DNA from: Azolla pinnata | Lineage: Eukaryota; Streptophyta; Polypodiopsida; Salviniales; Salviniaceae | Length of the DNA stretch: 33,264 nt | Direction of reading: 5' to 3' | Assembly: GCA_037176905.1 (NCBI GenBank) | Contig: JBBBWG010031898.1 | Span: forward strand, 1 to 33,264 | Part shown: positions 7,366 to 17,760 of the stretch, in pieces | How the letters are laid out: each line of letters begins with the position of its first letter | How positions within the stretch are numbered: position 1 is the stretch's first letter | Program-made: the position numbers and the translations under genes | The notes under the pieces: model-generated | The model's input: only the letters and a program-made list of their open reading frames with translations | Database searches by the model: none | Told to the model about the DNA's origin: nothing

Positions 7366-10300
7366 ATGGGGAAGCATGGTAATGGAGTAGCAGCGCACAG
7401 GCAGATGTCAAATGCTGGAAAACCTCAGAAAGGAAGATTGGCTGGGCGCATGAAGGAGGAAGAAGTATACACCACAAGCTCGAGGTCAAGCTCGAGATCA
7501 GGGACAAGGTCAGCTAAGAAGCTACAGGCGGGTAGCAGAAATGGGTCAGAAACGAGGAGCATCGAACATCACGGTGGGGAAGACGATGACGACGAAGACG
7601 AGAATGATGACGATGACGATGAAGATGCCTCATGCCAAAAGGACGCAGATGCTGATGTGAATGCGGACATGAACTCCTGGACCTTAGGACAGAGACCCAG
7701 TGGGGGCCTGCAGTTCTACCCTCGTGCCATAGCTTCGCACAGTGAAGTCATCAGAGATCCCCAGCTTTTCGCTTCGACCTTACGCGACTTCCTAATCGCC
7801 ATTGGAGTTGCACTAAGGTTAGTGAATGAGAAAGTGCGAGAGTTTGAGAGAATGAGAGAGGTAAGAGAAAGATAGTAAGTGTTTGTCTCTGTGTGTGTGT
7901 GTGTGTGCAATTGAGAATGAGAATCAATGAGACAGTTTGTTGTGAATGCTTGCTTATCAAACCATCTCTCTTTGCAATGCTTTGCTCTTTCATTATAGCT
8001 TCTTGTTGCATGGATGGTGGTGGGCAGTGAGAAGTTGGGAATGTCAGAGGTATGATTAGAGCTTAGAAAAGGAGTTTTCTTTGCTTTCGCTGCTGCAGGG
8101 AACCAATCATAGGGCGATCAAAGATCGATTTGCACGCTTTCTATCGGGAAGTTACCGCTCATGGTGGGCTCCAACAGGTATCCTTGCTTTTGGAATTGGT
8201 TTATGTTAGGGCCATCGATTCCGTCAAAAGAGAAAATATGTGCTTTATTCTCTTTCTCAGGAACACTCAATTCTGACAGCATGGATGCTTTATACCCCAT
8301 ATAGATATACTCCTTGCGCATATACATCTGTGCATATCTGTATATGTGTGTGGATGTATGTGTGTATATCTTCAGAATGGATATAGACGCATGTGTCAAA
8401 TTGATACCCACACACACATACACAAGCATACATTTTCCACATTACATAGTATTGATATTGATTTGATGTGTGTGAATGTCTTGCTGATAGAATATGCTCT
8501 TGGTTGATTCCTCTTATAGGTCATTCGATCAGGTTGCTGGGAAAACCTTTGTGATGCCTTGAATGTGCCTCGGTCCCTAATCAACCGGCAGTATATTCTT
8601 CGCAAGCATTATATCAATCTGTTGTTTCATTATGAACAAGTTTATTTCTTTGGAGCAGAAGGAAAGCTTTTGCCGCCTCCTGGTATGCTGATGTATTCGG
8701 AAACCTTTAGATGATTATATGAAACATTATGATGGCATGAAAAGAAATGTGCTTCTTTGTGATTGGTTTTTCATGTGGATTCATCACATGAGGTCCGTTG
8801 CCTGCACCTATTGCCCTGGAAAAGCCTCAAAAGCCGAGATCACTCTCCGAGGCTCCACCAGGGGTGAGATCCTCATTGAAGAAGACAAAGGAAGAGCGAG
8901 ATCCGGTAGAAGTCTTCGGAGGTAAATATTCATTGCTATTTTCCCATATTTAGATCGATTTAATAAAAGAAATTCTCTGTCTTGTCATCATTTTTCTTTC
9001 ATTTGGCATTTTTATTGTACATTTTTCATCCTCCAGGTTTGGAACTGTATATGACCTTCAGACATCAAACTTAAAGCACATTTTTGTATAACCGATTATA
9101 ATTGGGTTCATCATTTTAGACTTGGCCATGCATTGCAAGCATTAAAGAGCTAATTATTACTGCGGACTAATGATGTTTGTGCTTTGGTTTCCATATTCTA
9201 CTTCAATGTGTAATGCGCTTGTTCCTTCTCTAGTGGGTCCTGCTGCATGCATTGGCACAATTTGTACAGGCGCTATCAACGGGAAATTCAATGAAGGTTA
9301 TTTTGTAACTGTTGCCATTGGCAGCGAGAAACTAAGTGGTCTTTTGTATCACTTTTCTCCTTATGAAAAGGCTGAGCAATTTGCAACCGTTACTAGCATG
9401 CTTGATGGACTTGGAGTCAGAGAGCCTTTGATAGGCTCAGAAATACAGCCACAAAGAAAGAGAAGGAAAGACTATGGTATAAAGAAGAATCTGATTGGTC
9501 CCAAAAGGGCTCGGACAGGGTATAACATTTTTATTAAGGAACAACGGGCACGTTTAAAAGAGCTTTATCCAGGCACAAAGGGCCTGGGCAAGAGGGCTAC
9601 TGAGATGTGGAACAAGCTCCCTGAGAATGAGAAATCCGTAAGTGTTCTTCATATGCATGTTACTTTCATATTTCTCTGGAGTTGGTGAACGTTTTCAAGA
9701 AAGAGGGGGTTCTTCCTTGATATCTCCTCGAAGCATGAAGAGATTGGCCTAAGAGAAACCAAATACGAATATAGACAGGAAAGAATAGGCTGTCTATAAT
9801 GCGACATTTCTGCACCATTTAGAGGTCCCCCAATGAATCTGATGCATGCATAAAGGCACTACTGAGATGGCCGAAGATAGTGAATCCATGTTTTCAATGC
9901 ATGTAGAGATTACTGTAAGAGAAATCCTGCATATCAAACACCCCTATATAGATCAGTTGTCTACAATATGAGGTCCCCAAAACTGCAAAAAGGCTTTGCG
10001 AATGGCTGAACATAATGAGTGGTATCTATACATTAGAGTTCACAATACTAGTATTAAATGTTTGAATTTTGGATCATGTTTATGGCAGTACTATCATGCT
10101 CTTGGCAATGTGGAGAAGGAAAGGCACTTGGCAGAGTATCGGGAAAAGTGGAGGTTGCAACAATCACAAGTCAGCGATCAAGCAGATGGTAGTAGTGGAG
10201 GCAGTGCCCCAGCATATGTAGCAGAGTCCTGTAACGGTGCTTATCATGTTAGTCATGATTATCATGTATCTGCAGATGCTGAAAACAGAGTCCCTACTAC

Positions 10301-11195
10301 CAATACACATTTATCTGGGGTAGCAGATCAACAGATTTATGACGGGTACCGTGGACATGAACCACAATGTTATGGTAATTCAATATATGAACCGCAAGAC
10401 GATGACAGTCATCGTTCCCAAAAGCCTGGCTTTGAGGAATTGGACGAAGAGGAAGTGGAAGAGAATAACGAGACCGAGGAATCATACGAAGCTGAGGATG
10501 ATGACACCATTTACCGAAGTGCAGATAAGATCTTAGAAGAGCAGGATGCAAATGAGGAACCGGATTATCATGTAACACACGAAGATAGTGACCATGAAAA
10601 AGCCACAAATGAAGTTACAACACAAAAACCTAACTTGCATGATGAATCGTTATTCGCAAAGCGTGCTTTCTGTGGTGAAGACTTAAAATATCCATATCAG
10701 TTCCAAAATGGCCCTGCCCACTCAAATACCACAGTACAACAATCACCATATCCTGTCCCAGATACCAGCCGAGTTATGTTTCCTCAGAATGGGCAAGCAG
10801 ACATATCATCCGTTGAGCACGGATTATCACAATTCAGTTATGGATATATGCACCCCGTGGCACCCTTACATGTACAAAACCAATACATGGTTCCGAGCAT
10901 TCAGACGTGGCCAGAGCAGCAAGCATACCGACCAGAAATGTATTCATATCCCACTCGAATAACACATGGGCAGATGTATGCACAGCCTTCACCACAATTT
11001 CAAGCATATCGACCGTGTTTCCCCCATTCGTCGTATCCTGTACTGTGGAATGGTACACAAGCTTTGATGCAGGGGCACAATGGGTATGCACCTCGAATTT
11101 ATCAACCATCAGTCGTTGCTCCGGAGCTTCGGCCATCGTTGTATCTGCATCAAGCACAACAAGATGGTAGTGGTGGCCATATTTTTGGAGCATAA
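7366..11195 (+). CDS. ARID and HMG-box DNA-binding protein (plant ARID-HMG family)
   Basis: Exons by eye: 7366-7817, 8099-8177, 8520-8682, 8793-8921, 9234-9637, 10089-11195; all introns are GT-AG and the frame runs to TAA, giving 777 aa. After a basic Ser/Arg-rich N terminus and an Asp/Glu run (about residues 72-87), an ARID domain spans about 117-225 across exons 1-3 (FYREVTAHGGLQQ, LRKHYINLLFHYEQVYFFG). A conserved spacer block (NGKFNEGYFVTVAIGSEKLS) precedes an HMG box at about 362-430 (GPKRARTGYNIFIKEQRARL ... MWNKLP, EKERHLAEY). The C terminus is acidic (about 525-575), then rich in Tyr, Pro, Gln and His. The family comprises nuclear proteins that bind AT-rich DNA, such as Arabidopsis HMGB9/10/15; the long tail is larger than usual. 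The start is the first in-frame ATG, with G at +4. The exon 4 acceptor (CACATGAG) is weak, and a possible alternative donor lies near 8867. Confidence 0.88.
7889..7908 (+). repeat. (GT)n microsatellite in intron 1 of the ARID-HMG gene
   Basis: An uninterrupted GT run of about nine units lies about 70 bases after the exon 1 donor. Confidence 0.9.
9737..10020 (+). repeat. Diverged internal duplication in intron 5 of the ARID-HMG gene
   Basis: Two degenerate copies lie in the intron. Each has a GAGATT..C.TAAGAGAAA block (about 9741 and 9906), a TGTCTA..AT block, GAGGTCCCC (9822 and 9970) and an AAAGGC...GATGGC.GAA.ATA block (about 9851 and 9990). The last block also faintly resembles the end of exon 5, so a decayed exon duplication is possible. 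Confidence 0.45.
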
Positions 11196-12307
11196 AGGCA
11201 GGATCTAAACTGAGGTTCGCATTCCCTGGTTCATTTGTTGGGAGGCATATCTTTTTTCTGGTTCTCCGGACCATGGCTGCCCACATTACCTGGTTCCCAT
11301 TTGAGGATTGACTGGTGAGCTTGTCTCCGTAGTATCTCCCTATTTTTAATTCTGTCCTGATATTTTTTTTGAACGGAGTTAGGATCTTTCTACACTCAAT
11401 CCATTACTTTTCCTAGCTAATTCAGCATTCCTAATACTAGATGCCACCCACCGTGGCATCTCGTGGTTGAAATGCATTACTTCGTGCTCTGTCGGATAAC
11501 CTTACTGAGCTTACAACTGTTTTGGCAGGATATCTTCCTCTGTATTTATCTCGTATATGGTTGAACTTGGGCGTGAGTCCTTCCTTGTAAAATTCGTATC
11601 ATTGTACATAGGCTAATTGCCCTTAATCGATTACAGCAGTGATTTTGATATCAAGTGTACATCAATCCGTCTTTGCACCTATACATAAACGTTTGATGTA
11701 TATAGGCAGTTTTTCGATATCAAGTGTACATCAATCCGCCTGTATTATGTATAATGTGTGCCATGCGAGCTGTCATATCATCATTTTCATATCAACACTG
11801 CCTTCATACATTATAAAAAATGGACTCTAATCAGAAAATTGTAGATCAGATATGTATGCTCAAACAGAAGGTAAGATCAACTGCTCCAATTTTCAAGGTG
11901 AGTCGAGTTGAAATTTCATGGTTCTGGTCTCTGACAGGGCCCCATTGTCGACAAGATATTGGAATATTTCACGTGTTTCTGAGGAGTGGAAGAGCATAAT
12001 GGTTTCTTCGATGTTATGTAAATGGAATTACATGGTCAAGTGATCATGTCTTTACGCCGCTGAGACCATAGATGGATCGTTAGAGAGGCATCCATGTGAT
12101 GGTCGATCACTACAAATCTTTACTCAATTATCTATTTGACACCTTGAACACCCAACTGTAAAACTTTGAGGTATTCCCATTTACAACTGACATTTATGCT
12201 CATGATTGGCTGTATCCCCAACGCAGGCGGAAATTGAATAATGCCATGTCATGTGTCAGGAAAAGATTGTTTTTGCTGAATAGAATGTAAAGACATGTAA
12301 TACATCA
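11196..12307. other. Convergent intergenic region and 3' flanks
   Basis: This separates the ends of the ARID-HMG gene (plus) and the PPR gene (minus), and must hold both 3' UTRs. No further gene is visible. A 23-bp direct repeat, GATATCAAGTGTACATCAAT plus three bases, occurs at 11647-11669 and 11716-11738. Confidence 0.6.
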
Positions 12308-15028
12308 TCAGCCAGCTCCATGTTGATTGTCTGCATAAATGTTACACATACATGCATACAGAGAAGGATCTCTCTTGTCTAAGACTAGAGCATGTTTGAA
12401 AGCCGTTTTGCCGAGGTCCACATTACCCCACTTCCGACAAGCATCCATTATGATGTACCACAAGATAGGATCAGGAGAAACCGGCATTTCTTCTATTACA
12501 GTAACAGCCCTTTCCAACAGTCCAGCTCGGCATAGAAGATCTACTATACAACTGCAGTGTTCAAGGGTCGGATCGATATCATACATATCTATCATGGCCT
12601 GGAAGTATAACTCACCATCATCCACTTGACATCCTTGATTGCATGCGGTTAGAATTGTCACAAATGTAGCTTCATCGGGGATCTTACCTTCTCCTCTCAT
12701 CCTCTCGAGCATGTGGAAGACATATCCGGTTTCTTGGCGCTCCACATATCCCCCAATCAGTAGAGTCCATGATAAGCTGTTTTGAAGGGGAAGCATGTCG
12801 AAAACTTCTTCTGCTTTTACAAGGCAACCACATCTTACATACATTTCAATCAGAGAATTTCCAACATCGAGATCTTTATCCAGCATCTTGCACCTAGCGA
12901 TATCGGCATGTACTTCAACACCCTTATGAACGGCTCCAATAATGCCACAGGCTTTCAATACACAAGCATATGAGATGGCATCTGGGAGTATACCATCAAG
13001 TAGCATGGATTCATAACATCTTACCGCTTCTTCACCGTGCTCTTCCTTTGTATAACCTGAAATTAACGTCGTCCACGAGACAGCATCTCTTATCGAAAGC
13101 ATATTGAATACTTCTTGTGCTTTATGAAGCAACCCACATTTCATATGCATGTCGATCAATGCATTGCCAATGACAAGGTCCCCTCGGAACAACCCTTTCT
13201 TAGCAATTTCATCGTGAATATTTCTCCCCTCTTTCACTGCTTCAGCGTTACCACACGCTTTCAAGACGGAAGTAAGAGTGATAGAATCAGGAGAGAGACC
13301 TTCAACTTGCATATGCTTGAGAAAGTCAACAGCTTGCCTTGCCTTCTTATGCAAAGCATAACCAGTGAGGAGCGCATTCCATGAAGCTACATCTCTAACA
13401 CAAAGTTTATCGTGGAGGTCCAGAGCTTCCGAGAACAAGCCACATTTGGCATACATACTGAGAAGCGCGTTCCCAAGAACGAGATCGTTGCTCTCCGATG
13501 ACCCTTTCTTGTTCATTTCAGCATGTATTTGCTGACCCGTGACCAGATCTTGCAATATACCGCATGCTCTCAAGCAACAAATGTATGTGATAGAATTTGG
13601 ACAAACTCCCTCAGATTGCATTTGCATATAGAGAGCAAGCGCATCCTCAGCATGTCCATGGTTAGTGTATCCTACCATCATAACTGTCCAAGAAACCACA
13701 TTCCGATCCAGAAGGTTATCAAAGACTTCTTGTGCTTCTGTGAACAGTCCACATTTTGCATACATATCTACTAAAGCATTCCCAATAGCAATGCCCCATT
13801 CCAGGTTTCCGATCCTAGCATGTATATATTTACCTTTAGCTACAGCTCTAGCGCATCCACAAGATTTTAGGCAACATACGAATGTGATGGCATCTGGAAG
13901 GATTCCCTCTTGCTGCATCTGCTGCAGGCCGTTATGTGTTTCGTCGATAATCTCTTGCTTTGCATATCCAGATATCAACGCATTCCATGAGATCAAATCC
14001 TGGCACGGAATCATGCAGAATACCTTTTGAGCTTCCACGACCTGCCCGCTCTCACCATATGAATCAACGAGCATATTCCCTAAAACAGGCTCGCTGTCGA
14101 GCAACCCATTAAATGCAATCACCGAATGCAATCTTTTCCTTATGTTTCCGGCTCCGATACTGTGGCGACAAGCCTTCAAGGTGCAAAGGAAGGCAACAGC
14201 ATCGAGAGAGACACCTTCGACTTGCATCTGTTCGAAACGCTGTAGGGCTTTGCCCTCTTGCTCCAGTCCAGCATATCCCACAATCAAAGAAGTCCATGAA
14301 ACCTTGTCTCTAACCAGAAGCTTCTCGAACAGATTCTCGGCATCTGTGAATGAGCCACATTTGGCATACATATCCACCAGCGCATTACCGACGACATCTC
14401 CCTCAAGAAAGCCTCTCTTGTCTATGTCGATGTGCATTTCCCGCCCATGTTCGACCGATCTGCTGGAGCTACATGCCTTCAAAATGCAGACAAAAGTGGC
14501 CTCGTTCGGAGCCAGGCCTTCGAATCGCATACACTCAAAGAAACTCATCGCATCATTGTTGCGAGCAGCATCGATTCCGGCGATCAACGCAGTCCAGGAG
14601 ACCACATCTCTGACAAGGAGGGTCTCGAACACTTCCTGCGCTTTGCCGAACGATCCACATTTTGAGAACATCCGAACCAAAGCATTGCCGAGGGGCAGAG
14701 AATCTGACCTTTGGAGGGCACCATTGCGGGAGATCCGGGCATGAAGATCCAGCCCGAGGGCAGCATCTCGGAGCTCACCACAAGCTTTCACCAGGGCGGC
14801 GAGAGTGGCCGAATAAGCATGCAGGGAGGGGTGATTCTCCTGCATTTCGTCGTAAGCCAGGAGAGCTTCGAGCGGCTGCCTGGATCTGGCGAGGCGGAGG
14901 AGAAGAGAGTTCCAAGAGCGCTCGATTCCAGGAGAGATGCGCATGCTGGAGATGGAATCTGAGCAGCACCAAAGCTCTTTCTTTCTCCATGCCTCCTCCT
15001 CCTCCTCCTCCTCCTCTCGGCTGAGCAA
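12308..15028 (-). CDS. PLS-class pentatricopeptide repeat protein ending in a partial E1 motif
   Basis: One intronless frame of 906 codons. About eight P/L/S triplets (roughly 24 PPR motifs) are visible. Recurrent cores are W(T/N)xLIxGY, LKAC(G) and GNALVDMYAKCG. The family binds organellar RNA one base per repeat; PLS proteins usually select C-to-U (in ferns also U-to-C) editing sites in plastids or mitochondria. After the last repeat the protein enters an E1 motif (DACRKWGNVDLGK ... LYACMCNIYA) and stops at once with two adjacent TGA codons. It lacks E2, E+ and DYW deaminase domains, so any editing would need a partner in trans. The first Met lies before a poly-Glu run coded by a TCC microsatellite; the second Met (14944, MRISPGIERSW) is the likelier start for a targeting presequence. 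No internal stops or frameshifts. The RNA target cannot be read safely by eye. Confidence 0.93.
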   Translation of the reverse strand: MLSREEEEEEEEAWRKKELWCCSDSISSMRISPGIERSWNSLLLRLARSRQPLEALLAYDEMQENHPSLHAYSATLAALVKACGELRDAALGLDLHARISRNGALQRSDSLPLGNALVRMFSKCGSFGKAQEVFETLLVRDVVSWTALIAGIDAARNNDAMSFFECMRFEGLAPNEATFVCILKACSSSRSVEHGREMHIDIDKRGFLEGDVVGNALVDMYAKCGSFTDAENLFEKLLVRDKVSWTSLIVGYAGLEQEGKALQRFEQMQVEGVSLDAVAFLCTLKACRHSIGAGNIRKRLHSVIAFNGLLDSEPVLGNMLVDSYGESGQVVEAQKVFCMIPCQDLISWNALISGYAKQEIIDETHNGLQQMQQEGILPDAITFVCCLKSCGCARAVAKGKYIHARIGNLEWGIAIGNALVDMYAKCGLFTEAQEVFDNLLDRNVVSWTVMMVGYTNHGHAEDALALYMQMQSEGVCPNSITYICCLRACGILQDLVTGQQIHAEMNKKGSSESNDLVLGNALLSMYAKCGLFSEALDLHDKLCVRDVASWNALLTGYALHKKARQAVDFLKHMQVEGLSPDSITLTSVLKACGNAEAVKEGRNIHDEIAKKGLFRGDLVIGNALIDMHMKCGLLHKAQEVFNMLSIRDAVSWTTLISGYTKEEHGEEAVRCYESMLLDGILPDAISYACVLKACGIIGAVHKGVEVHADIARCKMLDKDLDVGNSLIEMYVRCGCLVKAEEVFDMLPLQNSLSWTLLIGGYVERQETGYVFHMLERMRGEGKIPDEATFVTILTACNQGCQVDDGELYFQAMIDMYDIDPTLEHCSCIVDLLCRAGLLERAVTVIEEMPVSPDPILWYIIMDACRKWGNVDLGKTAFKHALVLDKRDPSLYACMCNIYADNQHGAG
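14993..15018 (+). repeat. (TCC)n microsatellite at the PPR 5' end
   Basis: Eight or nine TCC triplets code a poly-Glu run near the N terminus if the first Met (15028) is used. Length variation would change only that optional N-terminal extension. Confidence 0.85.
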
Positions 15029-15049
15029 TGTCTGGAGCTTCAGGTGCTG

Positions 15050-15660
15050 GGTGTTGGGTCCTGGGCTTGGATCCTGCTGCTTCGGATTCTCATGCTTCTC
15101 TCCGACGATTCACAGAGGATTCTCTGCAGAATCCTGAGCTTCCCAACTCCAGAAAGAAACAGATTCTGGAATCTAGACCTTCCTGTTCGAACTACAACTT
15201 ACCTCCGCACCTACCTGCTGCTTGGATCCTGGGTCCTGGGCTTGGATCCTGCTGCTTCGGATTCTCGTGCTTCTCTCCGACGATTCACAGGAGATTCTCT
15301 GCAGAATCCTGAACTTCCCAACTCCGGAAAGAACAGATTCTGGAATCTAGACCTTCCCGCTTAAACTTCAACTTATGGAAAGATTAGATTCCAGTTGGAA
15401 AGAGTAGATTCTGGAATCTGGACCTTCCTCTTCAAACTACAACTTACCTCTAGACCTTCCTGTTGCTTGGATCCTGGGTCCTGGGTTTGGATCCTATTGC
15501 TTCGGATTCTCGTGCTTCTTTGAGACGAACGATTCACATTAGATTCTGTGCAGAATCCTGAACCTCCCGACTCCGGAAAGAACAGAATCTGGAATCTAGA
15601 CCTTCCTGCTTAAACTTCAACTGCTCGAAAGAGTAGATTCTGTAATCTAAACCCTTGTCA
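15050..15660. repeat. Tandem repeats in the PPR promoter or leader, about 3 copies
   Basis: GGGTCCTGGGCTTGGATCCT starts copies at 15056, 15231 and 15476 (third slightly altered), giving spacings of 175 and 245 bp. Each copy continues with GCTTCGGATTCTC, CGACGATTCACA, GATTCT..GCAGAATCCTGA and GATTCTGGAATCTAGACC. The last motif is repeated inside the longer unit. Copy 1 begins about 28 bases upstream of the first PPR Met, so the array occupies its 5' region. Overlapping plus-strand open frames here are repeat artefacts. Confidence 0.9.
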
Positions 15661-16267
15661 ATTTCAGTATAACCGAACTGCAACCTTCCAGGAAGAGCTG
15701 ATTTTGGAATCTTGACCTCCCTCGACAATTTTGACAATACCCAACTTCAACTTCTATAAAGAGCAAAAACCTTTTTTTAGTGGGTTTACCCATATCGGAA
15801 TGCGGGGTTTATTCAAGGAAACAAGGGGGGTTTACCGATGTGAATTTACCTCAGCCTTTGCCCAATGTTCGGACAAGTGTGAAACCTAAAGAATTACGTT
15901 TTCTCAGTCTTCTTTCTGTAGACACTATCTTTGCTTTCATTTGTCACATGATCGGAGCTCCTTCGCCATCACTACCCTCATCCTTCACGACGATGGCTTC
16001 CAATATTGGCTCAAGTTCGCCTTCATATTTTTTCCTAACCATTTTCATATGCTAGTACCTTGAGTAGATCATCTCTAATCGTTGTTTTGTGTAGCCCTAA
16101 ATACAGCTACCACATACACATACACGTACTACCCATGAGAACTAGACCTCAAACTATTTGAGCATATTTAATTTTACTTCCATACACATTATTCAAGCTT
16201 ATTTCTCATACCCCATGTTGCAATAACTATGCAATATGGTCATAACAAATTTGCAGTAAAAAGTTTT
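15661..16267. other. Intergenic DNA without a supported gene
   Basis: A 91-codon open frame at 15780-16055 has no family resemblance that I see. The rest is AT-rich, leading into the 11-bp repeat block. Confidence 0.4.
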
Positions 16268-16515
16268 GTAGCTTAGCTGCATGTTTGTTGCATATTTGTT
16301 ACATGTTTGTTGCACATTTGTTGCATAGTAGTTGCATGTGCTTAGCTACATGTCTGTTGCATATTTGTTACATGTTTGTTGCACATTTGTTACATAATAG
16401 TTGCATGTGCTTAGCTGCATGTTTGTTGCATGTTTGTTGCACATTTGTTGCATAGTAGTTACATGTTTGTTGCACATTTGTTACATAGTAGTTGCATGTT
16501 TGCTGCATAGTTGCT
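16268..16515 (+). repeat. Nested tandem repeat: 11-bp units in a 69-bp higher-order unit
   Basis: CATGTTTGTTG-like 11-mers (variants CATATTTGTTA, CACATTTGTTG, CATAGTAGTTG) are arranged in a 69-bp unit opened by GCTTAGCTGCATG at 16271, 16340 and 16409. The third unit is shorter and degenerates after 16500. Confidence 0.9.
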
Positions 16516-16569
16516 CTATATTTGCTAAATAGTACCTGCATATTTGTTGCACATTAGCCTATGTTAGCT

Positions 16570-16925
16570 TGTATTTACCTCTATATACATACATGCATAT
16601 TTATGTGTATATGCATAGATATGTGTATATTCGTCTATACATGTACATGTTTGATTATTATTCTTCTATAAATGGTCACATATGGGCATATTCACATGTA
16701 TATGCATCCATACATGCATATTCACTTACATATGTACACATATGTTGCATATTCATTTGTACATTAATATATATACATACATATATGCATAAATATTCAT
16801 GTATTCATGTATATTCACATGTATATATGTAGATGTATACATGTATAATGATCTGTATATAGATAGATACATGGATATAGAACATTTTGGATCATAATTC
16901 AAAAATATTTACTACACATATTATA
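16570..16925. repeat. AT-rich TATACA/CATATTCA low-complexity block, copy 1
   Basis: Short ATACATGCATATTCACATG-like words repeat loosely. The segment ends in ACATGGATATAGAACATTTTGG, which recurs with changes in the block at 17390-17600, so the two are diverged copies of one dispersed repeat. Confidence 0.7.
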
Positions 16926-17389
16926 TTGTTATGAAACTGGATAGGTCATTCCACTCCTCCCTTCCTACACACCCTCTATTTCTGGCGTGTAGCTCTCATG
17001 TCTCTTAACCTGAAGTAAACTCTCTTGGACGTATGATGAACACAAAGCTCTCATCCCTCCTATTTCAGGAGTGGGGATTAGAGATGCGCTCATACCAAAA
17101 TAGCTCTTCTCTGTGAGTATGTATATACACCAGTATGTGAGAGAGATATTTAACAACAATATTAATTTAATTCTTCTATCTCTCAACATCTATCTCTATT
17201 TGAGTGTATGTTTAGAGTTCTATTATTCTGTTGCATAAATTGTTTATGGACGACATGTTTTATAATATATATAATTGTATGTTGGACCTATTGGTTAGAC
17301 AATTTAATATGATTTACATCAAATAAAGTCATAGGTTCATGTTCATAAATATGTATATGTACATCAAATAAAGTCATAATTGTATGTTT
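16926..17389. other. Spacer between the two AT-rich repeat copies
   Basis: No gene is recognised. A direct repeat of TACATCAAATAAAGTCATA occurs at about 17315 and 17360. The short minus-strand frame at 16965-17189 has no recognisable domain. Confidence 0.4.
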
Positions 17390-17600
17390 AATGCATATTC
17401 ATCTGTAAACGGTCACATACATGCATATTCGCATGTATATACATACATATATACATATACATATTATTCATATATTCAAATATATTTACATGTACATGTA
17501 AATATATGTATATCTATATGTATAAACGCATATTGATTGGTATATGGATAACTACATGGACATAAAACATTTTGGATTAATAATTTAGACATATTTACCA
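17390..17600. repeat. AT-rich low-complexity block, copy 2
   Basis: It shares GGTCACATA, CATGCATATTC, ATGTATATACATACATAT and the terminal ACATGGACATAAAACATTTTGG with copy 1, in the same order. Confidence 0.65.
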
Positions 17601-17760
17601 TATATATTATGAGACCATTTGATTGTGTCAAATGAGGTCATGGGTTTAAATCTTGCTTATGACACAATGTAACAACAAATTTGAAGTGAATATGGAGTAT
17701 GGTCATGGTAAACAGAGCTTCTTTGGGCACGTCAAACTAGCTGAAATAAGTTGCAACAAA
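17601..17760 (+). repeat. Possible tRNA-derived SINE remnant
   Basis: GAGACCATTTGATTGTGTCAA then GGTCATGGGTTTAAATCTTG resembles a degraded A box and B box. It is similar in the B-box part to the sequence near 2660. No fold or defined ends can be shown. Confidence 0.3.

Noticed and set aside
12108-12115. CACTACAA on the plus strand, as a possible left end of a CACTA element
   Set aside because: No subterminal repeats follow and there is no partner end nearby in the right orientation; probably chance.
14109-15024. Several long plus-strand frames opposite the PPR gene
   Set aside because: They are antisense shadows of the PPR coding frame, whose motifs are unmistakable on the minus strand.
15028-15364. 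Overlapping plus-strand frames with repeated GLGSCCFGFSCFS-like peptides
   Set aside because: They are translations of the tandem DNA repeat upstream of the PPR gene; the repetition follows the DNA unit.
16268-16515. CRISPR-like regular spacing
   Set aside because: The units are contiguous degenerate 11-mers without unique spacers, and the host is a plant.
16569-16832. 87-codon frame rich in Tyr and His
   Set aside because: It is a translation of TATACA/CATACA low-complexity repeat.
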